This document shows positions 51,198 through 61,577 of a stretch of DNA of 64,000 nucleotides, in pieces (within the stretch, counting starts at the first letter, position 1; every line of letters begins with the position of its first letter). The position numbers and the translations under genes were made by a program. This DNA comes from Pseudomonas linyingensis (GTDB lineage: Bacteria > Pseudomonadota > Gammaproteobacteria > Pseudomonadales > Pseudomonadaceae), in assembly GCF_900109175.1 (NCBI RefSeq), contig NZ_FNZE01000003.1:297502-361501 (forward strand). Reading direction: 5' to 3'. Below the pieces are notes generated by a model, which did not search any database, was not told the origin of the DNA, and saw only the letters and a program-made list of their open reading frames with translations.

Positions 51198-52541
51198 TCA
51201 GTTGTTGAGGGCCAGCGCAGGGCCGAGATAGGTATTGGCCTGCAGGATGTCATCCTCGCCGAGCAGGCCCACGGCGGCGGCCAGCTGCAGGCGGGCCTGC
51301 AGGTAGCGCAGCTTGGCTTCGAGCAGGTCGCGGCGTGCGATGTACACTTGTTCCTCGGCATTGAGGATGTCGAGGTTGGTGCTGGAACCGGCGAGAAAGC
51401 TCTTGCGCGCCGAGTCCTGGGCCCGCTCGCTGGAAGCCACCGCCCGCTCCAGTGCGCGGATGCGCGTCTCGCCGCTCTTCACGCCGCGAAACTCGCGAGT
51501 GGTGACCGAGAGCACTTCCTCGCGGGTGGCGTTCAGCTCCTCGCCGGCCTGTTCGCGGCTGGCGACGGCCTGGCGCACGCGGGCGCTGACCCCGCCACCG
51601 GCGTACAGCGGCATGTTCAGCTCCACGCCGGCCGAGGCATAGCGGTTCTGCTGGTCTATGGTGGAGACCGAGTCGCTGTCGCTGTCGGTATAGCCCAGCA
51701 CCAGATCCAGGGTCGGCCAGTGCCCGCCTTTGGCCCGGTTGACTTCCTCTGCCGCCAGCCCGTGATTGAACTGCTGGGCGCGCAGGCTCGGGTTGTTGGC
51801 TTTGGCCTGGCTCAGCCAGTCCTGCAGGCTGGCGGGCTGCAGGACTGGTGTCGGGAAGTCCTGGCGCAGGGTGGCGAGGTTTTCCGGCACCTGGCCGATG
51901 ATCTCCTGCAGCCGGCGCAGGGCGACGACCTGGTGGTCCTGCGCCTCGATCAGCTCGGCCTGGGCCAGGTCGCGCCGTGCGGTCGCCTGGTCGACGTCGG
52001 TGATGGTGCCGTCGCCCAGGTCGAAGCGTCGCTGCGTCGCGGCGACCTGCTGCTCGAAGGCCTTGAGCTTGGCCGTTGCCAGGTCGATGGTCTCGCGGGT
52101 CAGCAGTACGTCGAAATAACGGCCGGTCAGGGTCACCGCCACCTGCTGCGTCGTGGCGTCGAACACCGCCTCGCTGTAGTCGGCGCGTTGCTTGCCCTGG
52201 CGGTACTCGGCGAACTTCTCCCGGTTGTACAGCGGCTGGCGCAGACGCACGATGTAGGCTTCCGCGTCGTAGTCGAGGTCGCTCTCGACATTGCGGCCGA
52301 AAAAATCCTTCTCTTCGCGCGTGCCGTCCACCCGACTGCGGCTGGCGCTGGCACTGAGTTGCGGCAGCAGGCCGGCCCGGCCGATGGCGCGGTTCTCCAG
52401 TCCGGCGTCACGCTCGTGCACCGCGGCGCGATAGGTGGGGCCCTGGGCTTGCAGGAGTTCCCAGGCTTGCTGCAGATCGAGGGCGCTGGCGGGCAGGCTG
52501 GCCAAGCCGGCCAGGCAGGCGAGGGCGAGACGAACGGCCAT
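51198..52541 (-). CDS. TolC-family outer-membrane channel of a type I secretion system
   Basis: This 447-residue protein has a signal peptide (MAVRLALACLAGLASLPASA) and two repeats of the TolC helical-barrel type. Conserved segments include VAATQRRFDLGDGTITDVDQ and ARKSFLAGSSTNLDILNAEEQ. Its ATG overlaps the stop of the adaptor gene. It is the third gene of a permease/ATPase-adaptor-channel operon like AprD-AprE-AprF. Confidence 0.9.
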   Translation of the reverse strand: MAVRLALACLAGLASLPASALDLQQAWELLQAQGPTYRAAVHERDAGLENRAIGRAGLLPQLSASASRSRVDGTREEKDFFGRNVESDLDYDAEAYIVRLRQPLYNREKFAEYRQGKQRADYSEAVFDATTQQVAVTLTGRYFDVLLTRETIDLATAKLKAFEQQVAATQRRFDLGDGTITDVDQATARRDLAQAELIEAQDHQVVALRRLQEIIGQVPENLATLRQDFPTPVLQPASLQDWLSQAKANNPSLRAQQFNHGLAAEEVNRAKGGHWPTLDLVLGYTDSDSDSVSTIDQQNRYASAGVELNMPLYAGGGVSARVRQAVASREQAGEELNATREEVLSVTTREFRGVKSGETRIRALERAVASSERAQDSARKSFLAGSSTNLDILNAEEQVYIARRDLLEAKLRYLQARLQLAAAVGLLGEDDILQANTYLGPALALNN

Positions 52542-53888
52542 TCATTGCTCCTTGAAGGCACTGTCGATGCGAGCCAGCAGCGGTTTGAGCAGGTAGCTCA
52601 ACAGGTTGCGCTCCCCCGTCTTGATGATCACCGTGGCTGGCATCCCGGCACGGATCTGGTTGTTGCCGAGCATCTCCATGCCTTCTTCGGTGACCTCGAC
52701 CTGGGCCAGGTAGTAGGGCTCCTTGCTGGCTTCATCTATCAGCCGGTCGGCCGCGATGGTGAGCACACGGCCGGGAATATTCGGCGTCTGGGCATGGTTG
52801 AAGGCGGGGAAGGTGATATCCACCGGCAGGCCCGGCGCCATCTTGTCGATGGCCTGCACCGGGATCATGGCGTCCACCTGCAGTGGCTCGTCGCCGGGCA
52901 CCACGCTCATGAGCTCCGCGCCCGGCTGGATCACGCCGCCGATAGTGGAAACGTTGAGACCGAGCACCACGCCGTCGATCGGCGAGCGGATTACCGTGTG
53001 CGCCACCTCGTAGTCCAGAGAACGCAGGCGGTCGGCCAGGGCGGTGACCTCCTTCTGCGCCTCGGTCAGCTGCGACTGCACCTCCTTCTGATAATCCTGC
53101 TCGAGCTGCAGGATGCGCAGCTTGAGCTCGGCGATCTGGTTGTGGGTGCGGCCGATATCGGCCACGCTCTGCGCCCGCTGGGCGTTCAGGTCGGCGGCAC
53201 TGCGCTCTAGTTCGAGCATGCGGTTGCGCGCGACGTAGCCCTCGGCGGCGAGGTTGCGCACGCCGTCCAGTTCCTGGGCGAGGAAGCTGATCTGCGCGCT
53301 GCGTGCCGCCTGTACCTGGCGCAGGCCCTTGAGCTGCTCCTCGGCGCCGCGAATGTTCTCGCGCAGGATGCCGGCCTCGCCGGTCAGGGCCGCGCGGCGG
53401 GTGGTGAACAGGCGCTGCTGCAGGGTGGTCGCTTCCTGCAGGCGCGGGTCGCCGGCGAAGCGGGTGAGCAACTCGGGGTCGAAGGTCACCTTGTCCAGGT
53501 CGTCCCGCTCGGCCTGCAGGCGATTCTCCACGGTTCGCGCCACGATGTACTGGGCGCTGACCACGCCCTGCTCGGCGATGGCACGGGTCTGGTCGAGCTC
53601 GATCAGCGGCTGGTCGCGCTTCACCCGGTCGCCTTCGCGGACCAGGATGGTGCCGACGGTGCCGCCGCTCAGGTGCTGAATGGTCTTGCGGTTGTCGGTG
53701 ACGTTGACCGTGGCATTGGCTACCACCCCGGCATCCAGTGGCGCCAGGCTGGCCCAGAGCAGGAAGCCGCCAAAGCCGACGACTACCAGCCACACTCCCC
53801 AGCGGCGTGGGCGGCCATCGTCGACGTCGATCACCCGCTCACTGCCCGGCAGCGCCAGGCTTTTGTGTTCTCCCCCCAGATCCGACAT
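52542..53888 (-). CDS. HlyD-family periplasmic adaptor of a type I secretion system
   Basis: This 448-residue adaptor has one N-terminal membrane helix (VWLVVVGFGGFLLWASLAPL), a long coiled-coil region (about residues 90-290, rich in Glu, Gln and Leu), and a lipoyl/beta-barrel part around VIRSPIDGVVLGLNVSTIGGV. The C-terminal TVIIKTGERNLLSYLLKPL motif is typical of PrtE/AprE. It lies 6 bp after the ATPase gene. Confidence 0.92.
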   Translation of the reverse strand: MSDLGGEHKSLALPGSERVIDVDDGRPRRWGVWLVVVGFGGFLLWASLAPLDAGVVANATVNVTDNRKTIQHLSGGTVGTILVREGDRVKRDQPLIELDQTRAIAEQGVVSAQYIVARTVENRLQAERDDLDKVTFDPELLTRFAGDPRLQEATTLQQRLFTTRRAALTGEAGILRENIRGAEEQLKGLRQVQAARSAQISFLAQELDGVRNLAAEGYVARNRMLELERSAADLNAQRAQSVADIGRTHNQIAELKLRILQLEQDYQKEVQSQLTEAQKEVTALADRLRSLDYEVAHTVIRSPIDGVVLGLNVSTIGGVIQPGAELMSVVPGDEPLQVDAMIPVQAIDKMAPGLPVDITFPAFNHAQTPNIPGRVLTIAADRLIDEASKEPYYLAQVEVTEEGMEMLGNNQIRAGMPATVIIKTGERNLLSYLLKPLLARIDSAFKEQ

Positions 53889-53894
53889 GACTCG

Positions 53895-55613
53895 TCACTC
53901 CTTGGTCTTGACCGACGTGAGGGGGGCCGCGCTGGCCTGGCGCAGGGCGGCAAACACCTCGTCGCGGTTGCCGAACATGTTCACCGTGCCTTCGCGCAGC
54001 AGCAGGATCTTGTCGACGATGTTCAGCACCGTCGGCCGGTGCGAGATCAGCACCAGGGTCTTGCCGCGCCGCTTCAGGTCGCTCAGGGCCTGGATCAAGG
54101 CAGCCTCGCCGACATCGTCGAGGCTCGAATTCGGCTCGTCGAGGACGATCAACGACGGATCGCCGTACAGTGCGCGGGCCAGGGCGACGCGCTGTTTCTG
54201 CCCGCCGGACAGCGCCCCGCCGTCGGCGCTCAGGCGGGTGTCGTAACCCTGCGGCAGGCGCAGGATCATCTCGTGCACGCCGGCCTGGCGGGCGGCCTGG
54301 ATCACCGCGTCGCCGTCTACTTCACCGAAGCGGGCGATGTTCTCGGCGATGGTGCCCTCGAACAGCTCGACATCCTGCGGCAGGTAGCCCAGCCAGGGGC
54401 CGAGCTCCTCCTTGTTCCACTGGAACACGTCGGCGCCGTCCAGGCGTACCTTGCCGGCCTGGGCCGGCCAGATGCCGACCAGCAGGCGGGCAAGGGTCGA
54501 CTTGCCTGAGGCGGACGGGCCGATCACGCCCAGCGCTTCGCCGGGCGACAGGTTGAAGCTGATGGCGCGCAGGATCGGCAGGTTGGTGCCCGGTGCATTG
54601 GCGAAGGCGCCTTCCACGCTGAGTATTCCGGTGGGCTTGGGCAGCGGCATCGACTCCTTGCGTGCCGGGAAGTCCTGCAGCAGGGCTGACAGCCGTGCCC
54701 ACGCCGTGCGGCTGGACAGCAGCTGCTTCCAGGTCGCGATCGCCTGCTCGACCGGCGCCAGGGCGCGACCGCCAAGAATGGAGCAGGCGATCATCATTCC
54801 CGGGGTGATCTCGCCCTGGATCGCCAGTAGCGCGCCGGCACCGAGAATCAGCGACTGCAGGGTGATGCGCACGAAGCGCGTCAGGCCGGTGATCCAGGCG
54901 GCTCGGTCGGAGGCCAGACTCTGCAGTTCGAGGATCCGCAGGTGATTGCCGAACCAGCGCTGGCGGATGGCCGGCAGCATGCCCATGGCCTCGATGACCT
55001 CGGCGTTGCGCAGGTTGTTGTTGGCATAGGCGGCGGAGGTCATGGCTGCCTGGTTGGCCTCGGCCAGCGGTTTGCGCGTGCTGGTCTCGGTCAGCCAGGC
55101 GAGGCCGACCAGCAGCAGAGAGCCGATCAGGGTAATGACCCCGAGCAGGGGGTGAACCAGGGAGATCACCACCAGATAGATGGGCGTCCATGGCGCGTCG
55201 AAGAAGGCGAACAAGCCGTTGCCGGTGAGGAACTGGCGCACCTGGGACAGGTCCTGCAGGGCCTGAGAGGGGTTGCCGCCAGCGCGGCGCAAATTGCGCT
55301 CGAAGGCAGCGGTGAACACGCGCTGGTTAAGCATCATGTCGAGTCGGTTGCCGACGCGGATCAGCACGCTGGAGCGCACCATCTCCAGCATTCCCATCAA
55401 AATGTAAAGGCCGACCACCAGTAGGGTCAGCATCAGCAGGGTGGTGACATTACTGCTGACCAGGGCGCGGTCGTAGACCTGCAGCATGTACACCGCCGGC
55501 GTCAGCATCAGCAAATTGATCACCCCGCTGAAGGCGGCCAGGGCGTAAAAGGTCCGACGCAGGCGGAACAGTGTCTCAGCTAGCTCGGAGCGGGGGGATG
55601 ACAACAGATCCAT
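53895..55613 (-). CDS. Type I secretion permease/ATPase (AprD/PrtD type)
   Basis: This 572-residue ABC exporter has an N-terminal six-helix domain (FYALAAFSGVINLLMLTPAV onward) and an ATPase domain with Walker A GPSASGKSTLARLL, signature LSGGQKQRVALARAL and Walker B LIVLDEPNSSLDD. No N-terminal C39 peptidase is present, so it should export a protein with a C-terminal signal. The ATG at 55613 is chosen over an earlier start. No candidate substrate gene adjoins. Confidence 0.93.
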   Translation of the reverse strand: MDLLSSPRSELAETLFRLRRTFYALAAFSGVINLLMLTPAVYMLQVYDRALVSSNVTTLLMLTLLVVGLYILMGMLEMVRSSVLIRVGNRLDMMLNQRVFTAAFERNLRRAGGNPSQALQDLSQVRQFLTGNGLFAFFDAPWTPIYLVVISLVHPLLGVITLIGSLLLVGLAWLTETSTRKPLAEANQAAMTSAAYANNNLRNAEVIEAMGMLPAIRQRWFGNHLRILELQSLASDRAAWITGLTRFVRITLQSLILGAGALLAIQGEITPGMMIACSILGGRALAPVEQAIATWKQLLSSRTAWARLSALLQDFPARKESMPLPKPTGILSVEGAFANAPGTNLPILRAISFNLSPGEALGVIGPSASGKSTLARLLVGIWPAQAGKVRLDGADVFQWNKEELGPWLGYLPQDVELFEGTIAENIARFGEVDGDAVIQAARQAGVHEMILRLPQGYDTRLSADGGALSGGQKQRVALARALYGDPSLIVLDEPNSSLDDVGEAALIQALSDLKRRGKTLVLISHRPTVLNIVDKILLLREGTVNMFGNRDEVFAALRQASAAPLTSVKTKE

Positions 55614-55808
55614 TGAGATCCTCCGGTACTGCAGGTGGCTGAGTGGCCGTGCAAAAGCACCCTGGATCTCGCGCAGGGGCAAATAAAGATTCCTCACAAG
55701 GTATAGATGGACTTCGAGGCTTCCGCTATGCAGAGGTTTGTCCCGGTGCAGGGCTGGAGTGGCCGAGGAGCATGGCCTGGCAGGCCTGTGGCAGCTCTGG
55801 CGAGGGTC

Positions 55809-56534
55809 TCAGCTCAGCGGGAAAGGCGCCAGGTGATAGCCCTGGGCGTCGACTTCCAGCGCCCAGCCCTGCTGGTCCCAGTCGCCGAGGACGATGCGTT
55901 GGCCATGCTGGCCGTCGACCAGCAGCTTGTGCACGGCGGGGCGGTGAGTGTGGCCGTGGATCAGGGTGCGCACGTCGCGCTCGGCCATGATCTGCGGCAC
56001 CACCTCGGGGGTGACGTCGATGATCTCGGCGGACTTCTCGCGGGTGCGCAGGCGGCTGGCGTCGCGCAGCTTGCGCGCCAGCTTGTGGCGGGTAGCCAGC
56101 GGCAGGTTGCGCAGCAGCCACAGGGAGAAGGGGTTGCGCAGGCGTTTGCGCAGGCGCTGGTAGCTCTCGTCGCGGGTGCACAGGCTGTCGCCATGCAACA
56201 GCAGCACCGGCTCACCGTACAGCTCGACTACGCTGCCTTCCCTGAGCAGGGTGCAGCCGGCCGCGCGACAGAAGCCCTTGCCGATCAGGAAGTCGCGGTT
56301 GCCGTGCATCAGGTAGATGCGCGTGCCGCTATCGCTCAGGCGGAGCAGGGCGGCGGCAATGGCGCGCTGGAACTCGTCCATGCCGTCGTCGCCGACCCAC
56401 ACTTCGAAGAAGTCGCCGAGGATGTACAGCGCCTCGGCACCCGCGGCGCGGGTGTCGAGGAAATGCAGGAACGCCCGGACGATGTCCGGGCGTTCCGCTT
56501 CGAGATGCAGGTCCGAGATGAACAGGACGCTCAT
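55809..56534 (-). CDS. lpxH: UDP-2,3-diacylglucosamine pyrophosphatase
   Basis: This 241-residue calcineurin-fold enzyme of lipid A synthesis releases UMP from UDP-2,3-diacylglucosamine. The metal ligands are in [38 protein letters not shown] and [11 protein letters not shown]. It follows ppiB by 4 bp on the same strand. Confidence 0.96.
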   Translation of the reverse strand: MSVLFISDLHLEAERPDIVRAFLHFLDTRAAGAEALYILGDFFEVWVGDDGMDEFQRAIAAALLRLSDSGTRIYLMHGNRDFLIGKGFCRAAGCTLLREGSVVELYGEPVLLLHGDSLCTRDESYQRLRKRLRNPFSLWLLRNLPLATRHKLARKLRDASRLRTREKSAEIIDVTPEVVPQIMAERDVRTLIHGHTHRPAVHKLLVDGQHGQRIVLGDWDQQGWALEVDAQGYHLAPFPLS

Positions 56535-56538
56535 CGAA

Positions 56539-57036
56539 TCACTCGGCGACGACTTCGGCCTTCTCGATGATCACGTCTTCCAGCGGCACGTCGCCGTGGC
56601 CGGAGCGGTTGCCGGTGGCCACTGCCTTGATCTTGTTGACCACGTCCATGCCTTCGACCACTTCGCCGAACACGGCGTAGCCCCAGCCCTGGGAGTTCTT
56701 GGCGGTGTGGTCGAGGAAGCTGTTGTCGGACACGTTGATGAAAAACTGCGCGCTGGCCGAGTGCGGGTCCATGGTGCGGGCCATGGCGACGGTGCCGACC
56801 TTGTTGGACAGGCCGTTGTCAGCCTCGTTCTTGATCGGTGCGCGGGTCGGCTTCTGCTTCATGCCCGGCTCGAAACCGCCGCCCTGGATCATGAAGTTGC
56901 CGATCACGCGGTGGAAGATGGTGTTGTCGTAGTGGCCTTCTTTCACGTACTGCTCGAAGTTGGCCGCGGTTTCCGGGGCCTTGTCGGCGAACAGTTGCAG
57001 GGTGATGACGCCGTGGTTGGTGTGCAGCTTGATCAT
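56539..57036 (-). CDS. ppiB: Peptidyl-prolyl cis-trans isomerase B (cyclophilin, cytoplasmic)
   Basis: This 165-residue cyclophilin lacks a signal peptide. It has [19 protein letters not shown] with the catalytic Arg, [20 protein letters not shown] and the C-terminal [18 protein letters not shown]. It is divergent from glnS and co-directional with lpxH. Confidence 0.96.
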   Translation of the reverse strand: MIKLHTNHGVITLQLFADKAPETAANFEQYVKEGHYDNTIFHRVIGNFMIQGGGFEPGMKQKPTRAPIKNEADNGLSNKVGTVAMARTMDPHSASAQFFINVSDNSFLDHTAKNSQGWGYAVFGEVVEGMDVVNKIKAVATGNRSGHGDVPLEDVIIEKAEVVAE

Positions 57037-57188
57037 GAAGAAATTCCGCTGAATGGTGAGGGGGCCCGGACGTCACCGATCGGCGTTGTTGCTGCCGGGT
57101 GTCTGTCAGGGGCTTGACGGGTTCGCTATCATAAGCGCTTTGCATTGGCCGGCCTACCCTGGCCGGCGCCGACATGTTCAAGGATCCC

Positions 57189-58862
57189 ATGAGCAAGCCC
57201 GAGACTTCCGCCGCTGCCGCGAACTTCCTCCGCCCGATCGTCCAGGCCGACCTGGAAGCCGGCAAGCACGCCAAGATCATCACCCGCTTCCCGCCGGAGC
57301 CCAACGGCTACCTGCATATCGGCCATGCCAAGTCGATCTGCCTGAACTTCGGCTTGGCCAAGGAATTCGGCGGCGAGTGCAACCTGCGCTTCGACGACAC
57401 CAACCCGGCCAAGGAAGACCAGGAATACATTGACGCGATCAAGGCGGACGTTGAGTGGCTGGGCTTCCAGTGGGCCGGCGAGGAGCGTTACGCCTCCAAC
57501 TACTTCGACCAGCTGTACGACTGGGCCGTGCACCTGATCAAGGCCGGCAAGGCCTACGTCTGCGACTTGTCGCCGGACGAGGCACGTGCCTACCGCGGCA
57601 ACCTGACCGAGGCGGGCAAGAACAGCCCGTTCCGCGAGCGCAATGTCGAGGAGAACCTCGACCTGTTCGCGCGCATGAAGGCCGGCGAATTCCCCGACGG
57701 CGCCCGCGCGCTGCGCGCCAAGATCGACATGGCGTCGCCGAACATGAACCTGCGCGACCCGATCCTCTATCGCATCCGTCACGCCCATCACCACCAGACC
57801 GGCGACAAGTGGTGCATCTACCCGAGCTACGACTTCACCCACGGCCAGTCGGACGCCATCGAGGGGGTCACCCACTCGATCTGCACCCTGGAGTTCGAGG
57901 ATCACCGCCCGCTGTACGAGTGGTTCCTGGCCAACCTGCCGGTGCCGGCGCAGCCGCGCCAGTACGAATTCGCCCGTCTCAACCTGAACTACACCATCAC
58001 CAGCAAGCGCAAGCTCAAGCAGCTGGTCGATGAAGGTCACGTCAATGGCTGGGACGATCCGCGCATGTCGACCCTGAGCGGCTACCGTCGCCGCGGCTAC
58101 ACCCCGGGCTCGATCCGCCACTTCTGCGACCTGATCGGCGTCAACCGCGCCGGCGGTCTGGTGGATATCGGCATGCTGGAATTCGCCATCCGCGAGGACC
58201 TCGACGCCAACGCCGCGCGCGCCATGTGCGTGCTCAAGCCGCTCAAGGTGGTGATCACCAACTACCCGGAAGGCCAGGTCGAGAACCTCGAGCTGCCGCG
58301 CCATCCCAAGCAGGACATGGGCGTGCGCGTGCTGCCGTTCTCCCGCGAGATCTTCATCGATGCCAGCGATTTCGAGGAAGTGCCGCCGGCGGGCTACAAG
58401 CGCCTGATCCCCGGCGGCGAAGTGCGCCTGCGCGGCAGCTACGTGATCCGCGCCGACGAGGCGATCAAGGATGCCGAAGGCAATATCGTCGAGCTGCGCT
58501 GCAGCTACGACGAGAACACCCTGGGCAAGAACCCGGAAGGCCGCAAGGTCAAGGGCGTGATCCACTGGGTGCCAGCCGCCGAGAGCGTGGAGTGCGAGGT
58601 GCGTCTGTACGATCGCCTGTTCCGCTCGGCCAGCCCGGAGAAGGCGGATGAGGAGGGCGGCAGCTTCCTCGACAACATCAATCCGGAGTCGCTGGTGGTG
58701 CTCAAGGGTTGCCGCGCCGAGCCGTCGCTGGCCAATGCACAGCCGGAAGAGCGCTTCCAGTTCGAGCGCGAAGGCTACTTCTGCGCCGACTCCAAGGACA
58801 GTCAGCCGGGCGCGCCGGTGTTCAATCGCACTGTTACCCTGCGCGACTCCTGGGGGGCTTGA
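57189..58862 (+). CDS. glnS: Glutaminyl-tRNA synthetase
   Basis: This 557-residue class I synthetase charges tRNA-Gln. The HIGH region reads [17 protein letters not shown], the KMSKS-like loop is [11 protein letters not shown], and [13 protein letters not shown] and [20 protein letters not shown] are conserved. I chose the ATG at 57189 ([16 protein letters not shown]) over one 15 nt earlier. cysS follows after 3 bp. Confidence 0.97.
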   Translation: MSKPETSAAAANFLRPIVQADLEAGKHAKIITRFPPEPNGYLHIGHAKSICLNFGLAKEFGGECNLRFDDTNPAKEDQEYIDAIKADVEWLGFQWAGEERYASNYFDQLYDWAVHLIKAGKAYVCDLSPDEARAYRGNLTEAGKNSPFRERNVEENLDLFARMKAGEFPDGARALRAKIDMASPNMNLRDPILYRIRHAHHHQTGDKWCIYPSYDFTHGQSDAIEGVTHSICTLEFEDHRPLYEWFLANLPVPAQPRQYEFARLNLNYTITSKRKLKQLVDEGHVNGWDDPRMSTLSGYRRRGYTPGSIRHFCDLIGVNRAGGLVDIGMLEFAIREDLDANAARAMCVLKPLKVVITNYPEGQVENLELPRHPKQDMGVRVLPFSREIFIDASDFEEVPPAGYKRLIPGGEVRLRGSYVIRADEAIKDAEGNIVELRCSYDENTLGKNPEGRKVKGVIHWVPAAESVECEVRLYDRLFRSASPEKADEEGGSFLDNINPESLVVLKGCRAEPSLANAQPEERFQFEREGYFCADSKDSQPGAPVFNRTVTLRDSWGA

Positions 58863-58865
58863 TTC

Positions 58866-60251
58866 ATGGCGCTGTCGATCTACAACACTCTGAGCAAGAC
58901 GAAGGAAGCCTTCACGCCACTGGTGGACAATCAGGTCCGCATGTACGTGTGCGGCATGACCGTGTACGACTTCTGCCACATCGGCCATGCACGGGTGATG
59001 GTGGCGTTCGACGTGGTCACCCGCTGGCTGCGCCATCGCGGCTACGACGTGACCTACGTGCGCAACATCACCGACATCGACGACAAGATCATCAAGCGCG
59101 CCAACGAGAGCGGCGAGTCGTTCCAGGATCTAGTCGGACGGATGATCGCCGCCATGCATGAGGACGAGGCGCGCCTCAACGTGCTGCGTCCGGACCTCGA
59201 GCCGCGCGCCACCGACTATATCGCCGGCATGCACGCGATGATCCAGACCCTGATCGACAAGGGCTTCGCCTATGCCCCAGGCAACGGCGACGTCTACTAC
59301 CGGGTCGGCAAGTTCGAGGGCTACGGCAAGCTCTCAAGGCGCAAGATCGAGGACCTGAAGATCGGCGCGCGCATCGAGGTCGACGAGGCCAAGGAAGATC
59401 CGCTCGACTTCGTGTTGTGGAAGGGCGCCAAGCCGGGCGAGCCGAGCTGGGAGTCGCCTTGGGGCCCCGGGAGGCCGGGCTGGCACATCGAGTGCTCGGT
59501 GATGTCCACCTGCTGCCTGGGCGAGACCTTCGACATCCACGGCGGCGGCCCGGACCTGGTGTTCCCCCACCACGAGAACGAGATCGCGCAGAGCGAGGCG
59601 GCCACCGGCAAGCTGTACGCCAACGCCTGGATGCACGCCGGCGCGGTGCGCGTCGACGGCGAGAAGATGTCCAAGAGCCTCGGCAACTTCTTCACCATCC
59701 GCGAGGTGCTGGAGAAGTACCACCCCGAGGTGGTGCGCTACCTGCTGGTATCCAGCCACTACCGCAGCCCGATCAACTACTCCGAGGACAGCCTGCGCGA
59801 GGCCAAGGGCGCGCTTGAGCGCTTCTACAACGGCCTCAAGGGACTGCCGGACGCTAAGCCTGCCGGTGGCGAGGAGTTCGTCGCCCGTTTCGGCGCGGCG
59901 ATGGACGACGACTTCAATTCGCCGGAAGCCTGCGCGGTGCTGTTCGAGATGATCCGCGAGGTCAACCGCCTGCGCGAGTCGGATCTCGCCGCTGCCGCCG
60001 CGCTGGCTGCGCGCCTCAAGGAGCTGGCCGGCGTGCTCGGCGTGCTGCAGCTCGACCCCGACGCCTTCCTGCAGGCCGGTGCCGAGGGCAAGGTCGACGC
60101 CGCCGAGGTGGAAGCGCTGATTGCCGCGCGGCTACAGGCGCGTGCCGAGAAGAACTGGGCCGAGTCCGACCGCATCCGCGACCAGCTCACCGCCATGGGT
60201 GTGGTGCTGGAAGACGGCAAGGGTGGCACCACCTGGCGTCTGGCTGAGTAA
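58866..60251 (+). CDS. cysS: Cysteinyl-tRNA synthetase
   Basis: This 461-residue class I synthetase charges tRNA-Cys. The HIGH motif is in [19 protein letters not shown], with the first zinc Cys. [34 protein letters not shown] and [16 protein letters not shown] are all present. It is co-transcribed with glnS, and a strong terminator follows. Confidence 0.98.
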   Translation: MALSIYNTLSKTKEAFTPLVDNQVRMYVCGMTVYDFCHIGHARVMVAFDVVTRWLRHRGYDVTYVRNITDIDDKIIKRANESGESFQDLVGRMIAAMHEDEARLNVLRPDLEPRATDYIAGMHAMIQTLIDKGFAYAPGNGDVYYRVGKFEGYGKLSRRKIEDLKIGARIEVDEAKEDPLDFVLWKGAKPGEPSWESPWGPGRPGWHIECSVMSTCCLGETFDIHGGGPDLVFPHHENEIAQSEAATGKLYANAWMHAGAVRVDGEKMSKSLGNFFTIREVLEKYHPEVVRYLLVSSHYRSPINYSEDSLREAKGALERFYNGLKGLPDAKPAGGEEFVARFGAAMDDDFNSPEACAVLFEMIREVNRLRESDLAAAAALAARLKELAGVLGVLQLDPDAFLQAGAEGKVDAAEVEALIAARLQARAEKNWAESDRIRDQLTAMGVVLEDGKGGTTWRLAE

Positions 60252-60268
60252 GTCGTTCCGATGTGCCG

Positions 60269-60298
60269 AAAGGGGCTGCCGCGAGGCGGCCCTTTTTG
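60269..60298 (+). terminator. Intrinsic terminator after cysS
   Basis: AAAGGGGCTGCC-GCGA-GGCGGCCCTTTTT forms an 11-bp stem with a one-base bulge, followed by a T run. It ends the glnS-cysS transcript. Confidence 0.85.
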
Positions 60299-60322
60299 TT
60301 GGTGGAGCGGAAAGGGTGGGGA

Positions 60323-60745
60323 TCAGCCCTGCGCTGCCGCGCTGTTCTCTTCGTGGATCTTGAGCATCTGCTCCAGCTCGCTGCGGATCAGCGCATCGTC
60401 GCAACCCGGCAGGTATTCCCGCAGCTTGCGGATCACCCACTGCTGGCCCTTGTCGACGAACAGCAGACGCTCCTCCAGTGACTCGATGGCCATGGCCTTG
60501 TCGTAGAAGTCGCCGGTTTCACGGTTGGGCTCCAGGCCCAGATGCCTGAGGCAGGTCAGCAGGTGCAGACAGCTGTCGCCTTCACCCTTGAGGACCTGCT
60601 GCAGCAGGTCGCGCTGTTTCGGGTCGCTGGCCTGGCGCAGACTTTCGCCGGCAACCTTGGCGCCTGCGCGTTCGGCGCTGAGCAGAGTCTGCAGCAGTGC
60701 GGCCTCGTCTTCGGTGCTGAGGGTGCGGTGGGCTGAGTCGTTCAT
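60323..60745 (-). CDS. Small helical protein, ferritin-like, function unknown
   Basis: This 140-residue, mostly alpha-helical soluble protein begins MNDSAHRTLSTEDEAALLQT. LLSAERAGAKVAGESLRQAS and LKGEGDSCLHLLTCLRHLGL suggest a four-helix bundle of the kind grouped with DUF6306 in pseudomonads. The Pfam assignment is from memory and uncertain. No full di-iron ligand set is evident. The ATG at 60745 has a GGAG-like element a few bases upstream. Confidence 0.7.
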   Translation of the reverse strand: MNDSAHRTLSTEDEAALLQTLLSAERAGAKVAGESLRQASDPKQRDLLQQVLKGEGDSCLHLLTCLRHLGLEPNRETGDFYDKAMAIESLEERLLFVDKGQQWVIRKLREYLPGCDDALIRSELEQMLKIHEENSAAAQG

Positions 60746-60920
60746 GGCGGGGCTCCTGGGTTCTGGCGGGGTGCCGGGGTTGGCGGCGTGTCCTGCCGGA
60801 CAGGGTAGCCGGTTTGCTGCGGTGGCGGGCTTTCCGTGTTCACGTTCGCTGCTGTTGCAGAAGAGGGGGCCGCCAGGGTTGCGGCTGGTCGATCGGGCTT
60901 GGGAGAGAAATTGCAGGCAC

Positions 60921-60950
60921 AAAAAAGCCCCGCATTGCGGGGCTCTTTTT
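60921..60950 (-). terminator. Intrinsic terminator after the cold-shock gene
   Basis: AGCCCCGC-AAT-GCGGGGCT followed by TTTTTT on the minus strand is a strong Rho-independent terminator 15-20 nt past the csp stop. Confidence 0.92.
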
Positions 60951-60964
60951 AAATACGCTTGACC

Positions 60965-61177
60965 TTAGTCTACGCGTACTTCTTCAGCCTGCATGCCTTT
61001 CTGGCCTTTGGCTGCAACGAAGCTTACCTTCTGGCCTTCGGACAGGCTCTTGAAGCCGTCGCTCTGAATGGCGCGGAAGTGAACGAACAGGTCAGCGCTG
61101 CCGTCAGCCGGGGTGATGAAGCCGAAGCCTTTTTCATCGTTGAACCACTTGACGGTACCGGTTTGGCGATTGGACAT
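60965..61177 (-). CDS. Cold-shock-domain protein (CspA family)
   Basis: This 70-residue OB-fold nucleic-acid-binding protein has RNP1 KGFGFITP and RNP2 LFVHFRAI. It acts as an RNA chaperone or transcription antiterminator. The upstream non-coding stretch is long (about 185 nt to a possible promoter), as is usual for cold-shock mRNAs with structured leaders. Confidence 0.95.
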   Translation of the reverse strand: MSNRQTGTVKWFNDEKGFGFITPADGSADLFVHFRAIQSDGFKSLSEGQKVSFVAAKGQKGMQAEEVRVD

Positions 61178-61368
61178 GGTGTATCTCCAGGGTGTAAGGG
61201 TAGGGTGACTCTGGTGGTCATAATGAATGACCAGAGTTACTACTGAGTTGCGATAGCAAGTGGAGCCGAGGAGATGAAACGATCGAAATCAGAACACCAA
61301 GTCGCGAATCACGGTGACAATTGCAGCACAGCGAGGCCACCTTACACTGTTTTCCCGGGGAGTACAGG

Positions 61369-61397
61369 TTTATTTTCGGTTTTCTTCCTGCAAGCAA
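61369..61397 (-). promoter_or_regulatory. Possible sigma-70 promoter of the cold-shock gene
   Basis: The minus strand has TTGCTT and AATAAA separated by 17 bp. This would give a leader of about 180 nt. The match is moderate. The 400-bp interval 61178-61577 holds nothing else I can identify apart from an ACCGCG-TGG-CGCGGT hairpin (61399-61413). Confidence 0.35.
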
Positions 61398-61577
61398 CAC
61401 CGCGTGGCGCGGTAATAACACCCTTTCCTATGGGGTCCTGCGGGGCGTGATGCACGACGCAAGTAGGTCAGTGGCGACTGGTGCCTAGGCGATACTGAAG
61501 GGCGTGGGAGCTTGTGCGGCGGGGCTGAGCGACATCCATTACCGAGATTGAGGGCATACAGTCGTCGAATATCACCA

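Noticed and set aside
57100..57140. Sigma-70 promoter for glnS (TTGACG and TATCAT)
   Set aside because: The two hexamers are only 7 bp apart, and no alternative pair with 16-18 bp spacing was convincing.
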